Assembly: GCF_032302195.1 (NCBI RefSeq)
Contig: NZ_CP135275.1
Coordinates: 4,526,001 to 4,590,000, forward strand
Source: Paenibacillus sp. MMS20-IR301
GTDB lineage: Bacteria > Bacillota > Bacilli > Paenibacillales > Paenibacillaceae
Direction: 5' to 3'
Length of the DNA: 64,000 nt
The notes beneath the pieces are model-generated. The model saw only the letters and a list, made by a program, of their open reading frames with translations. It made no database searches and was not told the origin of the DNA. Shown in pieces: positions 19,153 through 27,209 of the stretch. The first letter of the stretch is position 1. Each line of letters begins with the position of its first letter. The position numbers were made by a program, and so were the translations under genes.

Positions 19153-19250
19153 TCATGCTCTAGCTTCCCGGTTTTCACTTCCTTTCTTTTAGGGTGGGAC
19201 TTTTTTTCAGTAACGTAACGTGTGGCCTTGTCGTCCATGTACGGCAAGGG

Positions 19251-20402
19251 TTATCCGGCAATTAGAGAATCCGTGGCTGGGTTTCGGTCGCCCTTCTCCA
19301 GAACTCTGGCAATAGCCCATACAAAGCCGGCAAGCTCCCGGGCAATGGCGGCTACGATTTTCGATTTGTGCTTCCCTTTTCCCAGCATCGTCATGTATTT
19401 GCGATGAAGTCGATTTTGTGCCTCAAAGGCCATTCGCTGCACCTCCGGCGGCAGTCCGCTGATTCGCTCCCGCAATTTGCGCCGTACGCCCGGTGAGTGC
19501 CGGTAATGGTGGGCCGCTTCGACCAGCACCCGCCGCAAATGTGCATTGCCTGCCTTGGTCAGCTTTCCCTGACTACGGCTCACACCGCTGGAGTGTTCAC
19601 TGGGTACTAACCCACAGTAGCTCATGAACGAGGGGGCGCTGGCAAACCGCGTCACACTGACCATCTCCGACACCAGTGTGGTAGCGGTGAGTGTGGCCAC
19701 TCCTCGCAGCGCCTGAAGGGCTTCAATAAGTGGCGCCTGCACATGGGTGTGAGAGAGACGCTCGATCTCTTTTTCGTAACGCCGAAGTCGTTCTGCCGTT
19801 TCTCGAATGCTCTCCCGGTATTCCTGGAAGACTATGCGGTGGCAGGAACTCTCGAAGCGGAGGGTATCCAGCCACTCTTCAAAGGCGAAGGTCCAGGCCT
19901 TGACCTTGCTTGGAGGGAAGAGCTGCAAACGCAGCAGGAACTTGCCCATGCGCTGCTTGTGGCGGTTCATATCTTCTTTGGCGTCCTCGCGGGCTCGAAC
20001 GAGATCCCGGAGCGCTTCCTCCTCAGGAGAGGGGATGTAGATCCCCGTTAGTTCGCCAGCCCGAAAGAGTTGAGCCAAGCGAAGCGCATCCCGCTTGTCG
20101 GTTTTAATCCGGTCCCCAGCGCGCTGAGGGATAAGAGAAGGAGCAACAACGGTACAGGCAATGCCGGCTTCGAGGAGCCAACGGTGAAGCATGTACCCGG
20201 TGGGCCCGGCTTCGTAGCAGACTTCCAGTTCCACTCGGGATTCACCGGAACCTTGCAGTTGATGTAGAAGCTTTAGTATGCGTTCCTTGGTATGTTCAAT
20301 AATCCCCCAAAAGCGGGGTTCGCCACGGCCCTCATCTGCGATGGCTACAGCAATTTTGGCTTTGGATACGTCTAATCCAATATACTTTTTGGCGATACTC
20401 AT
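19251..20402 (-). CDS. IS110-family transposase (DEDD recombinase)
   Basis: 383 aa from ATG 20402, with AAAAAGGAG about 11 bases ahead; 18 further upstream codons are open. N-terminal RuvC-like DEDD domain: D11 in IGLDVSK, E64 in CYEAGPTGY, D102 and D105 in KTDKRDALRLA. C-terminal Transposase_20 domain around 230-320 with LRGVATLTATTLVSE, FMSYCGLVPSEHSSG (candidate catalytic serine 271/272) and KLTKAGNAHLRRVLVEAAHHYR. A coiled-coil linker lies between. In this family the enzyme works with a bridge RNA that pairs with donor and target. The frame is intact, so the copy may be active. Confidence 0.95.
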   Translation of the reverse strand: MSIAKKYIGLDVSKAKIAVAIADEGRGEPRFWGIIEHTKERILKLLHQLQGSGESRVELEVCYEAGPTGYMLHRWLLEAGIACTVVAPSLIPQRAGDRIKTDKRDALRLAQLFRAGELTGIYIPSPEEEALRDLVRAREDAKEDMNRHKQRMGKFLLRLQLFPPSKVKAWTFAFEEWLDTLRFESSCHRIVFQEYRESIRETAERLRRYEKEIERLSHTHVQAPLIEALQALRGVATLTATTLVSEMVSVTRFASAPSFMSYCGLVPSEHSSGVSRSQGKLTKAGNAHLRRVLVEAAHHYRHSPGVRRKLRERISGLPPEVQRMAFEAQNRLHRKYMTMLGKGKHKSKIVAAIARELAGFVWAIARVLEKGDRNPATDSLIAG

Positions 20403-20519
20403 TAGTAAACCGACTCCTTTTTGTTTGTTAGCTCTGAATTGGGATCTTTGAGCCATTCACTCTTAGGATTTCCAATTTAACCTACGAGATAAACAAATTG
20501 TGATGTCGGTTTCGTTCAT

Positions 20520-20826
20520 GATAACTATTCACTACGTTCAAGCTGGCAGCTCCACTTTTCCGGTGAAATAACGGCGCTGTGGTCCGTATCGCAGGCATTC
20601 TGCCGCTTTTCGACAGGCTTAACGCCTCCTCAGTCCGTAACGCTGACCCATTCAATAATAGCGGTTTCGTGTCAATCTACTTTCTCGCAAGAGGCCGGAT
20701 CATTCATATCTCACCCGCACCTTCCGCCTGCTTACGGCAGCTTTCAGCATCTTAATGGTTGGAACAGCAAATAAACCGGCTAATCGGGTACACCCCCGCA
20801 GCCGGTTTATGTTATTGGATTTTTAT
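20520..20826. other. intergenic region right of the IS element
   Basis: No gene. Contains CAGTCCGTAACGC and GTGGTCCGTATCGCAGG type segments that look like degenerate intergenic repeats; the last 55 bases hold the sspH terminator. Confidence 0.45.
20769..20811 (-). terminator. terminator of the sspH gene
   Basis: ATAAACCGGCT and AGCCGGTTTAT pair perfectly around a 20-base loop; minus-strand 3' side is T-rich. Confidence 0.75.
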
Positions 20827-21012
20827 TTATCTCCCCTGCTCCTCCAGCCGGTCCACGCCGACCGTTACTGTATTATCCGGCCGTGAACCTACCTGTACAG
20901 TAGCCATTCCGTTGTCACCGTCCACATGCTCAATCCAGACTGGCTGCCCGTCAAGATGCACCGCAATGCTATCCTTAGACGCGTAAATATCCTTCGCGCG
21001 TTTCACATCCAT
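20827..21012 (-). CDS. sspH: H-type small acid-soluble spore protein
   Basis: 61 aa. MDVKRAKDIYASKDSIAVHL and GQPVWIEHVDGDNGMATV are the SASP-H family pattern. These minor spore proteins are made in the forespore under sigma-G in B. subtilis. AAGGAGG site 7 bases before the ATG. Lies 12 bases after a small acidic gene on the same strand, suggesting one transcript. It marks the host as an endospore former. Confidence 0.9.
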   Translation of the reverse strand: MDVKRAKDIYASKDSIAVHLDGQPVWIEHVDGDNGMATVQVGSRPDNTVTVGVDRLEEQGR

Positions 21013-21024
21013 ATCGCTGCCTCC

Positions 21025-21201
21025 TTATTCCTCGTCTTCCTCTTCAACAGGCTCGCCGATTGTGGCTTCCGCATCCAGCAGCCCGGCATCCTCACTAAGC
21101 TCCGCTTCACCCGGGTCTGCAATAATACCGGCCCAATCAACAACCTCCGCCGGAATATCCTCTCCGGAGAGGACATCCATCCAGTTGCGCTCTTTTTCCA
21201 T
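21025..21201 (-). CDS. small acidic protein of unknown function, upstream of sspH
   Basis: 58 aa from ATG 21201 (GGGAGAG 5 bases ahead); the frame extends 15 codons further with no ribosome site. Very acidic, MEKERNWMDVLSGEDIPAEV..., ending in EEEDEE; no cysteine, no membrane segment. I do not recognise a family. Tight spacing to sspH and the divergent ku gene suggests a spore-related role, as inference only. Confidence 0.6.
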   Translation of the reverse strand: MEKERNWMDVLSGEDIPAEVVDWAGIIADPGEAELSEDAGLLDAEATIGEPVEEEDEE

Positions 21202-21324
21202 ATGCTCTCCCGCCATCGCTAAGACTTTCCAGCCCGGCCGCCCCATCTGCGGTTAAGCTGAACAGCTTTATTTTTTCCAAAGGTTCGCAAATCATGCACC
21301 CGGCTAGAAAAAGCACCGCTGCCT

Positions 21325-21331
21325 CATACTA
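21325..21331 (+). promoter_or_regulatory. possible sigma-G -10 element of ku
   Basis: CATACTA equals the B. subtilis sigma-G -10 consensus and lies 67 bases before the ku ATG. No convincing TGMATA -35 is found at 17-18 bases, so this is weak support for forespore expression. Confidence 0.35.
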
Positions 21332-21397
21332 AGCCGTATCGAACTTAAACATCATCTTAGGCTCATCTTCATCAATAATTATCAGGAGGCGATTCGT

Positions 21398-22354
21398 ATG
21401 CATACCGTCTGGAAAGGAGCCATCAGCTTCGGACTTGTACATGTTCCGGTCAAGATGTTCTCGGCCACAGAGGATAAAGACATTTCACTGCGCTACATCC
21501 ACAAAGAATGCGGGAGCCCGCTGTCCTATGTACGCAAATGCCCTGTCTGCGACAAGGAGGTCGCCTGGGAGGAGATCGGCAAGGGTTACGAATATGAGAA
21601 GGGTAAGTTTGTCCTGTTCGACAAGGAGGAGCTGGATCAGTTAACGGAGGAGAGCAGCAAGAGCATCACCATACTGGATTTCGTGGATTTAACGGAGATC
21701 GACCCGATCTATTTCCAAAAAACCTACTATCTCTCACCCGACCAGGCAGGCTCAAACGCGTACCGGCTGCTGATGGAGGCCATGCGCCAGACCGGTAAAA
21801 TCGGCATCGCCAAAATTTCCATCCGCTCCAAAAGCAGTCTGGCCGCGATCCGCGTATTGGACGAATGCCTGGCCATTGAGACCATATTCTACCCGGATGA
21901 GGTCCGGCCGGTATCGCAGGTACCCGGGCTGCCGGAGCCGGGAAGCGTTAACGACAAAGAGCTGGATATGGCGAAGCTGCTCATTTCCCAGCTGTCCACC
22001 CCCTTTGAGCCGGCAAAATATACCGATGATTACCGCCAGCGCATGCTCGATCTGATTACCCATAAAATCGCCGGAGAAGAATTCCACATTGCTCCTGCCC
22101 GCCAGGAAAACAATGTGATTGACCTGATGGCTGCCCTCCAGGCCAGCATTGAAGCCGTGCAGCATATTCCGAGCGATCCCGGCCCGGGTCTTACCGGTGC
22201 GAAAAAAGGCAAAACTCCGGCAGCCGGCGCAGGGCGGAAACCCGCCAAAACCGCCCGTTCAGCCCCGGCCTCCGCAGCAGGGCCGGCAGCAGTACCGGTG
22301 ATCGTTCCCAAACCGAAACGGCGCAGCCCCAAAACGAAAGAAACGGGTTCTTAG
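21398..22354 (+). CDS. ku: Ku protein of bacterial non-homologous end joining
   Basis: 318 aa. MHTVWKGAISFGLVHVPVKM, IHKECGSPLSYVRKCPVCDKEV (zinc-ribbon-like cysteines) and YYLSPDQAG...YRLLMEAM are Ku core motifs. Homodimer ring that binds DNA ends and recruits LigD. Residues about 262-318 form a basic Ala/Pro/Lys-rich tail typical of bacterial Ku, used for DNA binding and LigD stimulation. CAGGAGG site before ATG. The ligase gene starts 11 bases after its stop. Confidence 0.96.
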   Translation: MHTVWKGAISFGLVHVPVKMFSATEDKDISLRYIHKECGSPLSYVRKCPVCDKEVAWEEIGKGYEYEKGKFVLFDKEELDQLTEESSKSITILDFVDLTEIDPIYFQKTYYLSPDQAGSNAYRLLMEAMRQTGKIGIAKISIRSKSSLAAIRVLDECLAIETIFYPDEVRPVSQVPGLPEPGSVNDKELDMAKLLISQLSTPFEPAKYTDDYRQRMLDLITHKIAGEEFHIAPARQENNVIDLMAALQASIEAVQHIPSDPGPGLTGAKKGKTPAAGAGRKPAKTARSAPASAAGPAAVPVIVPKPKRRSPKTKETGS

Positions 22355-22365
22355 GGGGCCGGCGC

Positions 22366-23316
22366 ATGAAGCTGCAGCCGATCATCCCTTTTGAACCCGT
22401 TCTGACCGAACGGATGCCGGAAGGCGGAAACTGGATCGCCCAGATTAAATGGGACGGTGTGCGGATGTTGTCCTACGGCGACGGCAGCGGAACGGAGCTG
22501 ATTAACCGGCGCGGCAACCGGCGCACGCTGCAATATCCTGAGCTGGCCGATGTCCGGGCTTACTGCAAAAGCCCTTCCGTCATTCTGGACGGGGAAATCA
22601 TTGCGCTCAGCGGAGGAAAACCGTCCTTCCACGAGGTCATGCGGCGGGACAGCCTGAAGAATGACGCTGCCATCCGGGCGGCCCGGCAGCAGGTTCCGGT
22701 CATCTATATGGTCTTCGATATCCTTTACTGTGCCGGGCGCTGGGTACTGGACCAGCCGCTGGCCGAGCGGCAGCGCCTGCTCGCCGGGATGCTGCTGCCG
22801 CACCCGTTCGTGCAGGCCGTACCCAGCTATCAAAGTCCGGCGGAGCTGTTCACGGCTGCACAGAACAAGGAACTGGAAGGCATCGTCTGCAAGGACACAA
22901 CCAGCATCTACACCCCCGGCGGTAAGGATAAACGCTGGCTCAAACGCAAGATAAGCCGCGATCTGACCGCAGTCGCAGGCGGTGTTACCTTCCGCGACGG
23001 ACGGGTCAACGCTCTTCTGCTCGGGCTTTTTGACCATGAAGGCAAGCTGCACTATATCGGCCATGCCGGAGCAGGCAAGCTGACCATGCGCGACTGGCAG
23101 GATCTTACAGAGCTGACGCCCGGCCTGACCGCCCTGGAGATGCCATTTGCCGCTTCTCCCGAGCGCAGTAAGGGCGCTGTCTGGCTGAAGCCGCAGCTGG
23201 TGTTCAAGGTGAATTTTCTGGAATGGAACGCTTCAGGCACTATGCGCCAGCCGGTGCTTCAGGCCAGGGTTGACCTGCCGGCCCGGTCATGTTCTTGGAG
23301 CCAGAAGGACACCTAG
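22366..23316 (+). CDS. ligD: ATP-dependent DNA ligase, LigD ligase domain as separate protein
   Basis: 316 aa. Adenylation lysine in IKWDGVR (K28), LDGEIIAL motif III, FDILYC, GIVCKD (motif IV) and WLKRKI (motif V) are all present, followed by an OB fold to about residue 300. Seals ends presented by Ku. Lacks the polymerase domain, which is encoded 2.8 kb away on the same strand at 26142. In B. subtilis YkoU both are fused. Translationally close to ku; GGGGGCC serves as a modest ribosome site. Confidence 0.93.
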   Translation: MKLQPIIPFEPVLTERMPEGGNWIAQIKWDGVRMLSYGDGSGTELINRRGNRRTLQYPELADVRAYCKSPSVILDGEIIALSGGKPSFHEVMRRDSLKNDAAIRAARQQVPVIYMVFDILYCAGRWVLDQPLAERQRLLAGMLLPHPFVQAVPSYQSPAELFTAAQNKELEGIVCKDTTSIYTPGGKDKRWLKRKISRDLTAVAGGVTFRDGRVNALLLGLFDHEGKLHYIGHAGAGKLTMRDWQDLTELTPGLTALEMPFAASPERSKGAVWLKPQLVFKVNFLEWNASGTMRQPVLQARVDLPARSCSWSQKDT

Positions 23317-23320
23317 CTGC

Positions 23321-24139
23321 CTACTGGGCAGTCAGGCTGCCGGCAATATCCAGCAGCTCCGCTTTGCTCTGTACAGTGTTCCGGGTATCCGTCAATGTAT
23401 ATTCCACACTGCCGTCCGCGCTGCTCCACTGCAATTGCGATTTGAGTTTGTCATGATGCGGGCCAAAGGAGGTGAACATCATCTCCTGCCCGTTCACCTG
23501 CACCCGCTCGTCCTTGTCCCCCGGTAATAAAGCGAGCGTGTATCCAGCCGCAAGCTCTCTGGCAGGCTCAGCGCGCAGGCTCAATGCCTCCCCCTTGCGG
23601 GTATAAGTCAAATTGGTTACAAATCCGCTCCATGTCAGCATTTCAGAAACGACCTTTTTACCGGCTGCTTTGGACTGCTGCTTGAGTTTATCCCTGAGCT
23701 GAATGTATTCCTCATGATAAAATAAAGGAACATCCGGGCTGATGGTTGCCTCCTTCAGCACATAATCCTTGGGCAGCGAAGCCGGAGCCATCAGTACATC
23801 TCCGCCCATAGCGGATAATTTCTGTGCTGCTGTGCTTACAGAGTTATAGCTTAACGGCATGTAGCGGATATTCACACTATCCAACTCGTTGAATTTGGCA
23901 TCATTCACATAAATGGCCTGCACCTCCCCCGCTTTCAAGAGAAGCTCGTATTCCTTAGCCAGCTGAGCATCGATTGAAGAGGACACAGCCGGCTTGGCGC
24001 TCTCTGTCGCCATAATGCCGTTACTTTTATTCTTTAATTTGTCAGGCAGCGTTCCCGCCGCTCCCGCCGCTCCGGCTGCTGCGCTCAGCAGCATGGACAA
24101 GCCTACTGCGGCAACAGCCGCTTTTTTTATCCTGATCAT
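23321..24139 (-). CDS. secreted protein paralogous to the anti-sigma extracellular domain (DUF4367-like)
   Basis: 272 aa from ATG 24139 (AGGAAGG, 8 bases). Residues 1-30 are a signal or anchor segment (IRIKKAAVAAVGLSMLLSAAAGAAGA). The rest can be aligned by eye with the extracellular part of the neighbouring anti-sigma factor: AIYVND against AYYVND, GQEMMF against GQELLF, and the final ELLDIAGSL against ETIAAGM. The C-terminal pattern (W.....VEYTLTD...SKAELLDIAGSL) is that of DUF4367-type domains. Third gene of the sigma module and separated by a 97-base gap holding its own promoter-like motif. Possibly a sensor partner or decoy. Confidence 0.7.
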   Translation of the reverse strand: MIRIKKAAVAAVGLSMLLSAAAGAAGAAGTLPDKLKNKSNGIMATESAKPAVSSSIDAQLAKEYELLLKAGEVQAIYVNDAKFNELDSVNIRYMPLSYNSVSTAAQKLSAMGGDVLMAPASLPKDYVLKEATISPDVPLFYHEEYIQLRDKLKQQSKAAGKKVVSEMLTWSGFVTNLTYTRKGEALSLRAEPARELAAGYTLALLPGDKDERVQVNGQEMMFTSFGPHHDKLKSQLQWSSADGSVEYTLTDTRNTVQSKAELLDIAGSLTAQ

Positions 24140-24205
24140 ATTCAATTCCTTCCTTTCGGTTGATTTGTTGTTGCTGCAGCACTCTTGCAATGCCGCCGGG
24201 CTGCA

Positions 24206-24216
24206 AAAAGGGACAT
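24206..24216 (-). promoter_or_regulatory. ATGTCCCTTTT motif before the third gene of the sigma module
   Basis: Minus strand ATGTCCCTTTTTGCAG lies about 67 bases before the ATG at 24139. The same ATGTCCCTTTT lies before the ECF sigma gene (26037-26047). Candidate -35 region of promoters recognised by the module's own sigma factor. Confidence 0.45.
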
Positions 24217-24236
24217 GTGCCTATAAACTTCTCTCC

Positions 24237-25436
24237 TCACCGCTGTACCATGCCGGCGGCAATGGTCTCCCATTGTTCTCTGGGCAGCCGCTGATCCGGC
24301 GGGTCTGTTATCCAAGCAAGCCCTCCATAGGCGCTGTCATACCAATACAGCCTGCTTCCTGCATTACCGTCCAGTTCTTTGCCACCGGTTGCCCCGGCAA
24401 TAAACAGCAGCTCCTGGCCGCCAAAAGACCAACTTTCGGCAGTCTGTCCAGTGGACACCAGGATTTGAATAGGACCGGTTGTTTCTGTATTGTCCCAGCT
24501 CACATTGAGTGTAAGCTGCCGGGCGCCTTCCCGGTACACCAGCTCGGCCCGTGCGGGATCCTTCAAGGTCCATAAGGTTATGGCGAGCGGATTCCCGTCT
24601 GGAGCAGCTTCAGCTTTGGCCTTCAGTTCCCCCAGTACCTGCTGGTACTGCGGCTCAAATGCAGAGGGAGTATTCGTGAACAGCCAGCCTTGAGTAAACC
24701 GGAACCCGCCTATCGCCTCAGGAGGCAGCAAGAAGCTCCATTTTCCCGTTTGCTCCCGGGCTGCCAGTAACTCATCGTAGTTGTCATATTGAATGGTTTT
24801 ATTCGTGAAAAACAGGGGATCTCCATACCCCAGCCCTTTCATCAATGAAACCAGCTCACTGTCATTTACATAATAAGCCGCCGTCTCTCCCGGCTGTATA
24901 GACTCTTGCGCCTGAAGTTCATATTGTTCCCTCAGCTTACCGTACCGCTCCCGTGCAGAAGCTGATCCGGTATAAGCCGGGGTATAGGCCTTACTCACGA
25001 AGCTCTTCAGCTGCGCCACAACCCTGCCGCCGCTGTCCTTCAAGGCCAGAGGCTCTCCATCGGTCTGCCGGGTAACCGCAAAATCCGGGCGCTGCTCCTT
25101 TCCTGAGGTCTCTTGATCCACCGCATTCTGGAGAACACCGAGACCAGCCAGCCCAAGCAGTGCCGCTGCGCAGAGTCCGGCGGCCAATCCTTTGCCCCGC
25201 TTCGCTGCAGGAGGCCCCGGGGGCAGCTGCTGTCTGCTCATAACAGGCGCCTGCACTTCCGTTCCAGTCACTGCTTGTCCCAAGACACCTGCCGCTCCGG
25301 GCTTTGACGCAATCCGTTCCTCATGGATGGCCCGTACCCGCTCCATGACGGATGACTTGACATCAAAGCTGTCCGAAGCGTCACCGGAGCCCATTCGTCT
25401 TATCCTTCTTTCTTCAGCAGAGATTTGCTCGTCCAT
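24237..25436 (-). CDS. membrane-bound anti-sigma factor with large extracellular domain
   Basis: 399 aa. Residues 1-75 are cytosolic and charged (MDEQISAEERRIRRMGSGD...), with SSVMERVRAIHEERI as possible sigma-binding helix. One membrane helix about 82-104 (GLAAGLCAAALLGLAGLGVL). Residues 105-399 are extracellular, with YYVNDSELVSLM, WTLKDPARAELVYREG and GGQELLFIAGATGG. Overlaps the sigma gene by 37 bases, so the two are translationally coupled. The extracellular part is homologous to the next secreted protein. Typical ECF sigma/anti-sigma pair; signal unknown. Confidence 0.8.
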   Translation of the reverse strand: MDEQISAEERRIRRMGSGDASDSFDVKSSVMERVRAIHEERIASKPGAAGVLGQAVTGTEVQAPVMSRQQLPPGPPAAKRGKGLAAGLCAAALLGLAGLGVLQNAVDQETSGKEQRPDFAVTRQTDGEPLALKDSGGRVVAQLKSFVSKAYTPAYTGSASARERYGKLREQYELQAQESIQPGETAAYYVNDSELVSLMKGLGYGDPLFFTNKTIQYDNYDELLAAREQTGKWSFLLPPEAIGGFRFTQGWLFTNTPSAFEPQYQQVLGELKAKAEAAPDGNPLAITLWTLKDPARAELVYREGARQLTLNVSWDNTETTGPIQILVSTGQTAESWSFGGQELLFIAGATGGKELDGNAGSRLYWYDSAYGGLAWITDPPDQRLPREQWETIAAGMVQR

Positions 25437-25981
25437 TGTTCCTCCCCCTCATTTTGAGCTTGCAGCATGTCAGTGAGCTTAACGATTGTGCGCCGGTATC
25501 TTTTTTTGACCGCATCCGTATTTTTCCCCAAGATAGCAGCCATTTCCGCAAAGCTTTGCTCTTCAAAAATCCGCAGCACCAGCAGATTCCGTTCCTCCGC
25601 TTTCAGCCGGGAAAGCGCCACAGCCAGCGGTTCATCAAACAGGCAGCGGTCCATCACCTGCTCCGGGCTTTCCGCGAATTTCTGCGGCCGCAGCAGCGTC
25701 AGCAGCCGGCCCTGCCGCTGGCGCTGGCGGATGACCTGCAGGCAATGATGATAAGCGATTTTATACAGCCATGAGGAGAAGCTGGCGAGCGGACGGTACT
25801 GGCCAATATTTTGATAGGCTTTTACCAGTATCTCCTGCACAGCATCCTCCGCTTCAGCTGCATTGCCGAGCAGACGGCTGCAATAACGGTACATCGGCTT
25901 CTGAAAAGCCTCGACGATCTGCCCGTACGGCTCCACTTCGCCGTTTTGCACCCGGACAACGAGGTGTTCCATCTCATCCAA
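25400..25981 (-). CDS. ECF RNA polymerase sigma factor
   Basis: 193 aa from TTG 25981, chosen because GAGAGGGGAG precedes it by 8 bases; ATG 25972 three codons later is the alternative. Region 2 (PMYRYCSRLLGNAAEAEDAVQEILVKAYQNI) and SFSSWLYKIAYHHCL are followed by region 4 (LNLLVLRIFEEQSFAEMAAILGKNTDAVKKRYRR type helix-turn-helix). Directs RNA polymerase to a stress or envelope regulon. Divergent from the LigD polymerase gene, 160 bases apart. Confidence 0.92.
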   Translation of the reverse strand: MDEMEHLVVRVQNGEVEPYGQIVEAFQKPMYRYCSRLLGNAAEAEDAVQEILVKAYQNIGQYRPLASFSSWLYKIAYHHCLQVIRQRQRQGRLLTLLRPQKFAESPEQVMDRCLFDEPLAVALSRLKAEERNLLVLRIFEEQSFAEMAAILGKNTDAVKKRYRRTIVKLTDMLQAQNEGEEQWTSKSLLKKEG

Positions 25982-26036
25982 ATCGGAAACTCCCCTCTCT
26001 TTATTCCTACCATCCTTATAAGCACCGGACGATGCC

Positions 26037-26047
26037 AAAAGGGACAT
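26037..26047 (-). promoter_or_regulatory. ATGTCCCTTTT motif before the ECF sigma gene
   Basis: Minus strand copy of the motif also found at 24206-24216, here about 55 bases before the start codon. Probably autoregulatory promoter element. Confidence 0.45.
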
Positions 26048-26141
26048 TTTGCGCAAAAAAGGTACCATACAGAATCCGGACTGAAAAACGGCAATACGGC
26101 AAATAATAGGCAGAACAGCCGAACCTGAAGGAGGACGCCGC

Positions 26142-27026
26142 ATGCGAACGGCCATTAAAGGCACTATCACCATAGACGGTCAGCAGATCGTCATCACCAA
26201 TCCCGACAAACCGCTCTGGCCGGAGATGGGCATCACCAAACAGATTTATCTGGAAAAGCTTACTGCACTCTCCCCCTACCTGCTGCGCTACTGCCGTGAC
26301 CGGCTGCTGACCGTTATCCGCTATCCGCACGGCGTGCCGGGCATGTCTTTTTATCAAAAAAATGCGCCGGAGCCGCTGCCTCCCTATGTACACACCATAA
26401 ACCACGACAACATTAATTACATCACGCTAAAAGGGCTGCCTGAGCTGCTATGGCTCGGCAATCTGGCCGCACTGGAATTTCATCCTTCCCTTCATTATGC
26501 CGGCAGCAGCCTGCCCTGTGAATGGATGATTGATCTGGATCCTTCCCTCGAGGTTGAACCGCGCATTATGGAAGCCACAGCCGTCGTCGGCGCCGTACTC
26601 CGGTCACTGGGGCTGGACTCCATCCCCAAGACCTCCGGCGCAACCGGTGTGCAGATTATCGTTCCGGTAGAACCTGGTATAACCTTCGGGGAGCTGCGGC
26701 AGATCGGGCATTTCGTCGGCCGTTATGTCACCGAGAAACGCCCTGACCTGTTCACGCTGGAACGGCTGAAGAAGCACCGCGGGAATAAAATCTATTTTGA
26801 TTATCTTCAGCATTACGGCGGCAAAACGCTGGCTGCACCGTATACCCCGCGTGCACGCCCGCTGGCCACAGTCTCCACACCGCTGCTGTGGGAAGAGGTC
26901 GAGCGGAATGTCACTCCGGCGGATTATCACCTGCTGAACATCGAGGAGCGTTTGTCCGGGATGGGGGATCTTATCGCGCAGGTTGCGCCCCAGCCGGTAG
27001 GCGAGATTGTTGCCAGGCTTCCCTGA
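26142..27026 (+). CDS. ligD: LigD polymerase domain as separate protein (primase-polymerase)
   Basis: 294 aa. Archaeo-eukaryotic primase-type fold of LigD: ITNPDKPLWPEMGITKQIYLEKL at the start, RYPHGVPGMSFYQKNAPE, the catalytic pair D131/D133 in CEWMIDLDPS, KTSGATGVQIIVPV, and DYLQHYGGKTLAAPYTPRARPLATVSTPL. Fills gaps, preferring ribonucleotides, at Ku-held ends. GAAGGAGG site. Encoded apart from the ligase half; the ECF module lies between them on the opposite strand. Confidence 0.93.
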   Translation: MRTAIKGTITIDGQQIVITNPDKPLWPEMGITKQIYLEKLTALSPYLLRYCRDRLLTVIRYPHGVPGMSFYQKNAPEPLPPYVHTINHDNINYITLKGLPELLWLGNLAALEFHPSLHYAGSSLPCEWMIDLDPSLEVEPRIMEATAVVGAVLRSLGLDSIPKTSGATGVQIIVPVEPGITFGELRQIGHFVGRYVTEKRPDLFTLERLKKHRGNKIYFDYLQHYGGKTLAAPYTPRARPLATVSTPLLWEEVERNVTPADYHLLNIEERLSGMGDLIAQVAPQPVGEIVARLP

Positions 27027-27033
27027 AAACAAC

Positions 27034-27076
27034 AATAAGCCCGCAGCTGCCTGTTCCCAGGCTTAGCGGGCTTATT
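27034..27076. terminator. terminator after the LigD polymerase gene
   Basis: AATAAGCCCGC (27034-27044) pairs perfectly with GCGGGCTTATT (27066-27076), with an inner GCCTG..CAGGC stem. Works in both directions. Confidence 0.8.
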
Positions 27077-27095
27077 CGGCGTCCAGCTCATGGAC

Positions 27096-27177
27096 GGAAG
27101 GTATTCTATATGAGAATACGGCGCAGCAAGTATAGACCGCCGTATTGGTTACTCTGACGTTCGTAAATATACCTTCC
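27096..27177. repeat. nested palindromic hairpin, 82 bases
   Basis: Outer arms GGAAGGTAT (27096-27104) and ATACCTTCC (27169-27177); inner arms AATACGGCG (27115-27123) and CGCCGTATT (27138-27146). Lies between the convergent LigD polymerase and YitT genes; no T-run. Confidence 0.65.
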
Positions 27178-27209
27178 TTCGGGTAGCACTCCGGCAGTTG
27201 CGGGCAGCG

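Larger units (their letters stand above)
18816..20519 (-). mobile_element. IS110-family (IS1111-like) insertion sequence
   Basis: One DEDD transposase gene (19251-20402) with non-coding flanks. An 11-bp perfect inverted repeat, ATGAACGAAAC (18816-18826) and GTTTCGTTCAT (20509-20519), brackets a 1.70-kb unit. Subterminal inverted repeats of this size are known for the IS1111 subgroup, and the long non-coding side (435 bases) is downstream of the transposase, also as in that subgroup. Exact tips are not proven; the element sits in a repeat-rich gap between two intact genes. Confidence 0.7.

Noticed and set aside
18929..19192. 87-codon plus-strand frame left of the transposase
   Set aside because: It lies entirely within the structured non-coding part of the IS element and has no homologous motif.
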